This document shows positions 55,449 through 64,000 of a stretch of DNA of 64,000 nt, piece after piece; position 1 is the first letter of the stretch; every line of letters starts with the position of its first letter. Origin of the DNA: Urechis unicinctus. Its lineage: Eukaryota; Annelida; Polychaeta; Xenopneusta; Urechidae. Made by a program: the position numbers and the translations under genes. The stretch is taken from assembly GCA_034190875.2 (NCBI GenBank), contig CM067354.1, forward strand, positions 75,915,400 through 75,979,399, in the 5' to 3' direction. The notes beneath the pieces are model-generated. The model made no database searches, had not been told where the DNA came from, and saw only the letters and a list, made by a program, of their open reading frames with translations.

Positions 55449-58394
55449 TCGTGCCGATGCTAAAAACATTTGATAAATGCAGATAACTATCGAGCACGGT
55501 ACAGATTTCTGCAATGAAATTAAAGCTTCAAGGGCCTCTGATGTTGTATCTATAATGAGTTGTACACAAGTGTAGAGGATTTATTCAACTAACTATGACA
55601 CAAGGCTCGTCATCAAATGAACTCAGTTGCTCTGCATTCATAGACAAATGTTGCGTGTAAGTCTTTTGAAAGTCCTGCAATTGAAAAATACGAGTTCACA
55701 GAAATTACATGGCTCTGCAGAAAGAAAAAATATACAGTCAACTTTTTTGCGTGTGTCATCATATATATGTTCGCTAAACAGGTGAATCGTCACCCGTAGT
55801 TACACTATCGTACTTGTTTCAATAATGTGAATAATAAATGGATTACTGCACTCTTTGCATTCTAATTGCATTCAATAGATGCGATTGCTACTAAGACTGC
55901 AACTGATGTATTTAACTTTTAACCACCTCCTACATTAAGTTGGCATCTATGGTCTATCAATGTTAGCTCAAATTGACTGTTGAAGTGCATGATCTGGCTG
56001 TGCATGACCGATTGGCTTCTCTATGCGCTATAGCATGCAAGCTAGTATGATTGGCGCTTGATTTTTCGAACTGCTGATCCGACAGCAGCGCTTTTGATGG
56101 AAATTTAACGATTCATACCAATAATATATCATCTTACAAGCCTTGGGGGTGGTTTGCAAGTGTCTAATAAGAAAATGCTTGGATTGTATCACTCATCATA
56201 GTAGACCACAATGTTCACTTTACCCTTACTCGTCAATTCAACTGGCGCTTTTCGAGATTGGCTGATTCTCTGTTAGGACTGGTGCGCCTTGCATTATTTG
56301 TGCCTATTGCTATGTTAAATAATGAAAACCTTGTAACTTCAGCCATCGCGAATCGATATTCGAAGAAACATTAAGACAGGAACCATCGCTTTGTTTTCCA
56401 CCCATTGGTGCTACATTCCACATTCCCCAAAATGATTGCCAAAGATTACATGTTTTGTTGGTATCCGTTGTTGTGTATGACTATTAGTGCATCATTTGTC
56501 AACATCCTTTTTAGCTACTCCCACTGACGTGTTATGTATTCCGCGTTCACATTTTCCTTCGATATCACAGATGGTGGTATCGATAACTTCTGTATTATGC
56601 TAGCCTTCTCTATCTAAGGTCAGTCCTCGGACACTTGTCTAAAGTACGGTTCAAGTACACATTCAGCAGAGTTCATGTGCTATGGGTTTAAGCCAATATT
56701 TGCTAACCTTTACTTGCAACATGGTGAATATGTGAAAAACAGCAGAGGGTTTTATTTATTTGTATTCGATGTAAACCAAAAATCGCATCCTCCAATGTTA
56801 GCTCTGCAATCTGTTGTAAACGTTTGAGGATCGTTATGCAGCAGTAATAGTATGATATTGTAAGTTGTCTTACAATGCTTGCATAATGTTCTAACGGGTA
56901 AATAGCATCGATATTGACCATGACGCCGCCATTATTCAATTATTTGCCTCTCCAGAATACCTGATAATGATTCGGCAATGACCCCGAAAAAGGCTTTTCG
57001 TTTTATTACCCCATTGGTTGAGGTTTTAGCGATATGAATTGGACACCAAAAGGTTGTCAACCTCATTGCAAGATTTAATCGTACTGTAGATGTGATAATA
57101 TTGCATTCAGCCAACCGCAATGACGTCCATACAATCATTCCGCAATAAAGATTCCTCTGCATCCTCTGTGCTGGCGTGTGTCTGTGTCCTAGAATCGGGC
57201 TATGCTGATGTTAAACATCGTTGTAGGGGATATTAGTATTAGGTTTGAAAATTTCCCCCTAATATCCCAGCTCATATGAAGAAAAACGATTCCATTCGAG
57301 AGGGGCCATGCAGTCTTGCTTGCCGATACATTTGACGCAACGACTAACAATGGAAGGTTGATGACCAGCATGGTTTGTATGAAACAGCTAATGTTGAAAT
57401 AATATGAATATCAACAGATACAATGGTAGCAGGAATATTGTGCATTTTGCTAACCCTTGGATTATAACCCCGATACCATTGAAAAACCGAGTAGAAGCAG
57501 ACCATCAGTGTATACTGTGAATTCGTCGCATGCGTCAACTCTATTCAACTATAATGGGTATCATTCTTTGGTATTCTGAATCTATGATATAATATACAAC
57601 TGGTACGCAAAGATGTGCGTTTAGTTAGAGGGTATATGCAATTGTCCAAACTTAAGCGCTCTGCTTGGTGTGGAAACACATGCAACGCATTGGGATCGAT
57701 TTAGCATTAAATAAGACTTATCATCGCTCGAGGATTTAAACATTCAACGCGAGGCGGAACTGTCAGCGAAAATTCTGTAAAGCGCCATGTGTCGACTGTG
57801 AGGTTGTTACTGGCCCATAAATTAGGTTTTTGTTTCATTTGTTGAAGTCCGTCAGTATCACAGGGGTCGCCTCTTACACAGTTCAAAAACAGTACCATCA
57901 AAAACAAGGTGGATACAGAAGTCCATTCGTGCATTTGGTAAGACTTTAATAATTTGGTGGTTATTCAATCGGGCATGCGATGGGTTTGCAATGGCATGAA
58001 ACAATGGGCGATTGTATAGGTATCCAGAAGGAGTTGGGATGTTTTGGCACTGGAGTGATTATAAAGGTAACATTTTGGTAAGCTCTATGAGTAATTATTG
58101 ATGTAGGTCTTGCCGAAGGCTTTTGATAAACCGCGACGATCTGACGCACATCACGGTATTGATGCGCATATTGAGACATCAACACTAAAACAATGAAGCA
58201 GTCTGGAACCAGCTTCTTTGTGCTTACAGTGGTTGCCGGGACTGGTTTAAGACTAATGAGATTTGCGAGAACACATTGAGAGAGCAGCAGCTGTTCAACG
58301 TACTTTGCCGGAGGTTGCACTTTGTCACAATCAATACATTGAACCAAGTGTGACGGATGTTCAATAGTACATTATGTGCAAGTGTTAACCGAAA
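55449..58394 (+). repeat. Array unit U4, modules a to c (left)
   Basis: Starts TCGTGCCGATGC and follows U2 22692-25900. It differs from U2 in a block at about 56040-56570 (GCTGATCCGACAGCAGCGCT) that is repeated near 63915 in U5, so U4 and U5 share a subtype. No genes recognised. Confidence 0.85.
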
Positions 58395-59690
58395 GCATTC
58401 TTGAATACATTACCCCCCGAATCGATGAAGATACTAGTTATATACCTTAGAATGGAATGCAATAACGGTCATTATGGCGACTTCTCGCTATTTGTTGATC
58501 AAGTCGACTGGTGACACGCAAGGCGAAGCTTTTCCATCCCTAGTTGTGCACGGCATTTATTAACGTCGTGCAAAGATCGTAACCGAATGCGGCGTGAACG
58601 ATACATGAGTTCCAATTATACACGATAATTTCACAAAAGTACATATGAAGAATAATTTTTCACATAAATGAATGTTTATTAACAAGTTGAGTTAGTTTGC
58701 GTGTGAGTTTTCGTCAAAGGCGATTTAATCCGGCCAGACAAATTTTGAGAAGTTCCTGTTTATTTTGAATGACAAGATCGGTTGTTGCGCGCACGCGCAG
58801 ACAAGGTTCTTCGCAAGCGAACTTTTGCTTACCGAATTTTATTATATAAGTATATGTGTCATTTTGTCAAAGATTATCTTTTGAAAATACCTACATTAGA
58901 GGGGGATATGTATTCAACGATATCACATTGACAATTGAAAAAAGATAACACTTATGGATTCCCGCAGCCTGGAGGGGGCACTTGGCCTTGTCCTGAGTAG
59001 GTGTGTGCCCCGGGATCTCGAAAACCCGTACCCATCATACAAGGTGAAAATGGCAAAAGCATACCCCGTCCTACAAATATGAGGCCCAACAAAACCCGTC
59101 GGGAGGCCGAAACAACATACCCCGGCACATGTATACTACTTCTATATACTTAAGTGCCCCCCCCCCTCAACTCGGGAACTGCTGCCACATGGCGAGTGAA
59201 ACTGAAACTGCGTAATGTGACATCATATTTCCAAGATAGTGCTCTAAAGTTGTGATTCTCAAAGTTCATGTGACAATTGCTAAATAATTCCGAGACAGTG
59301 GATAACCAAAATAGTGCGGTTAAACGGATATTCATCTCATTTGTCGACGTATGTAATTACGTAAGCACACAACATTGATTAGAAGCTACCCGCACGCGAA
59401 AAAAAACATTGCCACACGGCCCACATTTCTTCAGGCACGACGGTATATATTTATATTACCGTCGTGCGCGGCTAGTCCATCCCTTGGGGTGTTGTTGACT
59501 ATCTGAAGACGTCGATGAGCCATGAACTTTGTTGTGAGCCACCACAGTGCTTGTTAAGAAAAATTAGATTATGATAAGTGGAACGCTGTATTAGATCCGA
59601 GACGTGACATTCGTGGTATTTAGACAAAGAACTTGCTTTTTGCTTTTTGTTCGCAACATACGTAATATTATGTCAAAGCGAATGCAGAGC
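58395..59690. mobile_element. 1.3-kb insertion of distinct composition in U4
   Basis: Absent from U1 (17808) and U2 (25943), where GTTAACCAAT/GTTAACCAAT-like sequence runs straight through to the GCAGTGCTATAGTATATAAT or TCAGTGCTATAGTATATAAT stretch. CGAA occurs at both edges (about 58389-58392 and 59679-59682), a possible 4-bp target duplication. Inside: a TGCGCGCACGCGCAG motif (58786-58800), GC-richer DNA with a C10-type run (59155-59167), and a perfect 11-bp stem hairpin (59435-59467). I see no terminal inverted repeats and no coding domain. Likely a non-autonomous element, family unknown. Confidence 0.5.
59435..59467. other. Perfect hairpin, 11-bp stem
   Basis: GCACGACGGTA (59435-59445) and TACCGTCGTGC (59457-59467) are exact reverse complements around an 11-nt AT loop. 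It lies within the U4-specific insertion. Confidence 0.85.
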
Positions 59691-62640
59691 TATTGTATAT
59701 ATTATATTGTACGCACAGATTGTGTATTATTGCGCAGTAAATTAGCAAAACGGATTTTCTTTTGTCTGCTGGTATGGAATAATTATTTTAAAACTTTATA
59801 CTAAGGAAAAAGAGCCTAAATGACTTGCTTTATCAACACGACGTGGAGGTGTTAACCTTCCAAACGTCTCACCATGTATCCATTTGCATACACATTAGGA
59901 CACAGTCCCATTTGGACTAGCATATTATTACATAGCATGTGCTTCGCATAGCGGATATAAAGGCACATTCCATGCCCGAAGCAGTTGTTGATACGTTGGT
60001 AACGACGGTCAACTGGTTAATGTTAGTATGCACGCATGAATAATACATCAGGCGCTACATACGAAAAGCATTGCTATGTTTGATAAGGCATAATGCCCTT
60101 CATGACCAGTGACAACACACATTATCTTATCAAGACGAATAACCCTTCGAGTCCTGAATTCGATTTGCTTACAAATTGTGACCTACCACATCTTGCAATC
60201 TTGTTATAATAACAGGGCAAATCAAGAGTATAGCAGTTATGACGACTTGTCTAATGGGTATAGTTTAGCTCTTTTAATTGGACATACAAACTCATTTTGT
60301 ATCTATTTTGTTAAATGGGTTGTAAAACTAATAACGTATATACAGTATTTGTGATACTATTGGATACCTTTTATAGATGGTGCTGTTTGTTAGTACATGC
60401 GAATATGCGAAAATTGCAAAGTTGACAATCATTTATGGAACTCGGGTATATGCAAATTGCTTCTGTTAGTGAAATACAGCAATCAATACTAAGGGTTTCA
60501 AAAAACAATCCCATCTGAAAAGGATGCTTTAAACATCGCCATCGTGTGTGCCTCTATCCAGCTACGCGCCATATCCAACGTGTCGCCATTTTGGCCGGTT
60601 GTATTTGTATCGAGGCTGATGTCTACTTTGCATCAACGATACCGCGATACTTATAGATATGTTGTATATGGGTCAATGCGTGACTCACCATTCGATTAGC
60701 GACCCTAAAGAGGTAATATCCATAGCAATCCGAAGGGAAGATAACACGGAATGTCGGAAACGTGAGGCGTAAAGAGCCGTGCAGCTGTTGATACTTACTT
60801 GTGCGTCAGTGACACATGGTAAAAAATAGAATAATAGAACTTGCAAAGAAGAGGTAAAAAATACCCATGCAGCATGTGTGCAATCGCGATTGAGTTGGCA
60901 AACTGATTGATGTAAAACACCCGTATGTTGATTCAAATATCTCACTTGCTGGTGAATGTTATAATTCTATCTCTCAATTGCTGTGGTGGGTCACCAGTAA
61001 ATACACACATAAAGCCAGTCAAATCTTGCTGTTCTTAGAGTGGGTTTATATTTATCAGTGTTTTGTCCATTACCTTGGTTTCATAATATGATTGTATATG
61101 TCTCTAGGTACATCAAACGTATAGATTTATAAAGAGGATGTTTCTGTTACATTCAAACAAAATGACATGTAACACAATAAATCTGTGGTTATGGGTAGCA
61201 ACATATGTCATTACGGGATAAATTTCCCTTTCATCTCTTTCATGCTATACACCACAATATAAAGGAGAAATATTCAAAATTAATGTTCATACTAGGATGT
61301 TGTTGCTGGTGAAGAATTAAATGAATGCGTACGAATATAGACCATGTTAACTTGACCCGTGTGACTATCAAAGGAATAAGTCTATACGATAAATCGAATA
61401 GCTTGGTCTTCACTTTAATAAACTCTCGACGTTTCCAATGATATTGAAGCGGTTTCGAACGGGATGACACGTAGAATATATATGTTATATGTTATTTTAT
61501 GTAACGAATATCGCCAATAACAATGGCATGCATGTAAATTGTACAACCAATCATAACGACAGCTGCAATAATACGCGAATAATTACAACAACACTAAAAC
61601 TGCATAGAAAGTGCCAGTATTTTCATACCACTTTAAATCTTTGCATAAAGACAATGATTATGCAGAAATACACTGACACGCCGTGCTAACCATAAAATGG
61701 CTATTCCATACTACTACGTAAACTAAAGATAACTATAGCTAGATAGATTTTACTGTGCCATGGGACTACCATTGTTTGCGATAATCACTTAGTGGCCTTG
61801 TTTGGTGTCTATGAAAGAAATTAAAACTTTAGCTGCTATACAAGTTTACTAGTCTTTGCACCTTAGATTCAACTTCACAGCACTCAAACAAATGGCCGAT
61901 TGAAGAGATAATTGTCAAAGTGCTTCCAACATGGCTGATGATTGAACAAGCTAAAAGGCTGCGGGGCTTCATTTTCGTATGACACACGGACTAGAAAATT
62001 TTACCCGACAGTACGGCACCTTCGTTTAGATCCCCTGTAAAATCCTTATTTTAATCATATACGGTAATTGATTGGACCCATACAATCTTTTACTGGGCAT
62101 TTTGTCGCATCTTTCACCTCGTAATGATGCGATGCACGCACGTTTTTTGACAACACGAAGCTGTTTTAACAGAATTCTGATTCTAGTTCGGCTGAATGTA
62201 TGCCCGAAATGCTGTAAAATAAAACTTAATTTGTCTAAGCTAGACAATCTACGACAGTCGAATGTTGCAGTCAATAAATCACCAAAAGCAAAAGGATACA
62301 TTCACGGAACGTTGGTTTTTTGGTTTGCCATATTACTCTAATTAATTGGTCGTTTTAAATCCTCATTGATTACTGGTCTTCACAAAACAATCGGAAAATA
62401 CTGCAGAGATAGTAATGCAAACAGTTCGTACAATCTAGGGCACATGAAGACATAGCGCTATGTTGTTAACAGGGTAGGTCACTTCCTGGATCTATCCGCC
62501 GATATGAATTGCTGAAAATATGTAAAGCCATCTAATATGGATCTCTCACTTCTAAAAAAGCTTCCAATTACAAGCACAATGAGCGCTGTCGGTCGTATAT
62601 CAACGCTCAATCAGGATTCACTTCATTTTTTTGTTACTTT
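59691..62640 (+). repeat. Array unit U4, right part (c, d fragments, i start)
   Basis: 59691-60480 follows U2 about 25960-27005 with losses; 60490-61640 follows d (29632-30840). It then passes at the shared TGCATAAAGACAATGATTAT-like site directly into the sequence before module i (38150-38930). The reverse transcriptase remnant is reduced to its upstream flank (TCGGTCGTATATCAACGCTC). U4 thus lacks e, f, g and h. Confidence 0.8.
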
Positions 62641-62929
62641 AGCCCCATCAATTTGTGTAACCTTTGAATAATTCGTTTAGAACAATTCTTCTGCAGCTGC
62701 AGTGAAACGACAAAGTGTCAAGTGTTTTTTGCAGGTAAATAATGAAATATTTTTTCAACGCACCCATATTTATGTTAATTGACCACGAATATGAGCTTTA
62801 GGTGTTTTCTTATATTGCTAAGCAACCCTAAACCCACGCCCTTAGACTCATCTTGGGCTAATGTCTACGTGATGGTTCTCACATTAACAGACGTTGACAC
62901 CGTAGTGGCCTAGTAATGTGGGGGACGAT
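62641..62929. other. Unassigned non-coding DNA in U4
   Basis: No gene and no clear module match. It follows the truncation of module i. Confidence 0.45.
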
Positions 62930-63370
62930 ACTTGGTTATCATTGTTTGCAGTTTTGTTTACTTTTGCAAAGCAAACGCTACCACTGCGCATTTAATCAAC
63001 GGCACTATATGTTAGTCCGTCTATATTCTTTTGCATTATTACCCAATCAATGTCAATCGCTACTGGATATTCGTGATGAATTACGCAGGTCTATTACTTC
63101 CGCTTAACATTAGTAGCTATCACTGCGTCTCATATGTGTATTGCTGTTTGCATTTTTATGAATCATTGAATGTCGCTGCTCAATATAACTTCAAAACAAT
63201 ATGCATGAACCAAACATCGTGACCTAGCTGTTTCTTATACGGTAAACATACCAGCATTTTTCGGCTGATTTTACTCTATAAACTACACCTTTTCAGTGGC
63301 TGTTATTCCCGGCATTATTCCTTGAAAAACAAAACCTCTGATTCCGCAGTAATGCGGGTGGTTCGGCTTA
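62930..63370 (-). repeat. Inverted fragment of array module h
   Basis: The reverse complement matches U2 about 36480-36730. TAACATTAGTAGCTATCACT (63104) mirrors AGTGATAGCTGCTAATGTTA, and the CAGTGGCTGTTATTCCCGG...ATTATTCCTTG block (about 63296-63327) mirrors AAGGAATAATGCTTCCATTA with AACAGCCACTG. Confidence 0.7.
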
Positions 63371-63657
63371 TACAACAAATTTATTGTCTTCCTGTTTTGT
63401 GGGATTGTCAGATATGTTGTCTTTCGCATGTTAATCGTTGTTAGGCACTGGATTGAAATATACGAAATATATCTGATGTATTCAGGAATCTAGGTTATTC
63501 GTTGCAGGAATCTTTTTTATTGGGCTAATGCGAAAGCGAATATAACTTTATTTCAGTAAAGAATAATTTACTGCGCAACCCAATAATGTGGTAACAGCCA
63601 TGCATGACATGAAGCATGTAATCGATTTACTTATTAAATAATCTCGCCATGGTATAT
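63371..63657. other. Unassigned non-coding DNA
   Basis: No gene or module match seen between the inverted fragment and the start of U5. Confidence 0.4.
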
Positions 63658-64000
63658 TTGTCAATAATATCAATAATAAGTGGGTTATCTGCACTCTTTG
63701 CATTCTAACAGCATTCAATAAATGCGATTGATCCGAAGACTGCAAACTGATGTATTTCAATCATCCTTTAACTACCTCCTACAATACGTTGGTATCAATG
63801 TTGGTTCCAATTGACAGTTAAAGTATATGGTCTGACTGTGAGAGCATGTATGACTGAAGGCTCTCAATACGCTATGGTATGCAAGCTGGTATGATTGGCG
63901 CTTAATTGTTCAAACTGCTGATCCGACAGCAGCGCTTCGACTTATACCAATAATATATCAACTTTCAAGCCTGTTTCATTAACCAATCACTGCTGATTTC
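63658..64000 (+). repeat. Array unit U5, start (runs off the window)
   Basis: Follows U4 55816-56130: GGGTTATCTGCACTCTTTGC, the AGTTAAAGTATATGGTCTGA-like stretch and GCTGATCCGACAGCAGCGCT. The array therefore continues beyond the right edge. Confidence 0.82.

Overview
The window looks like non-genic, AT-rich DNA from an animal, probably an aquatic invertebrate such as a mollusc or cnidarian. The taxonomic guess is weak. It rests on the kinds of retroelement present (a BEL/Pao LTR element with an LLDEQSD-type protease, and a CR1/L2-like LINE), long AT microsatellites and the absence of any recognisable host gene. I found no convincing host protein gene, tRNA or rRNA. Nearly every open frame outside the two retroelements is short, and most are broken or unsupported in sister repeat copies.

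Layout. 1-3501 is scrambled repeat DNA: a forward block (about 1330-2240) and an inverted block (about 2566-3372) both related to the array further right. 3502-8615 is a nearly fresh BEL/Pao LTR retrotransposon on the minus strand, with 531/529-bp LTRs, TG...CA ends and a 5-bp target duplication ACCAT. Its single 1136-codon frame runs gag, zinc knuckles and protease into a reverse transcriptase that has lost its catalytic core. A second deletion removed most of RNase H and integrase. 8616-9964 is unassigned. From about 9965 to the right edge (54 kb) the DNA is a head-to-tail array of one giant, almost non-coding repeat. I call its copies U0 to U5; the fullest, U2 (22692-39463), is about 16.8 kb. 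I divide U2 into modules: a 22692-23600, b 23600-24790, c 24790-29160, d 29160-30840, e 30840-32260, f 32260-35130, g 35156-36200, h 36200-38430, i 38430-39463. Other copies are deleted, rearranged or interrupted versions of the same order.

The unit is itself internally duplicated: parts of c resemble f, part of d resembles g, and the start of e resembles the end of h. Each reasonably complete unit ends in module i, which holds a decayed LINE reverse transcriptase fragment with a SYADDVAL box. U1 and U2 are near-identical over several kb while U0, U3 and U4 are clearly more diverged, so the array is still turning over.

Secondary insertions in the array: a 4.2-kb CR1/L2-like LINE (48197-52355, minus strand) in U3, whose ORF1 stop and ORF2 start overlap as ATGA; a 0.7-kb insert with an AT tail (14797-15520) in U0; a 1.3-kb compositionally distinct insert (about 58395-59690) in U4; and a 25-bp minisatellite (53699-53915) in U3. 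Long AT tracts repeatedly sit exactly where array modules are missing or something has inserted. No set of genes works together here as a pathway. The biology is retroelement decay plus macrosatellite turnover.
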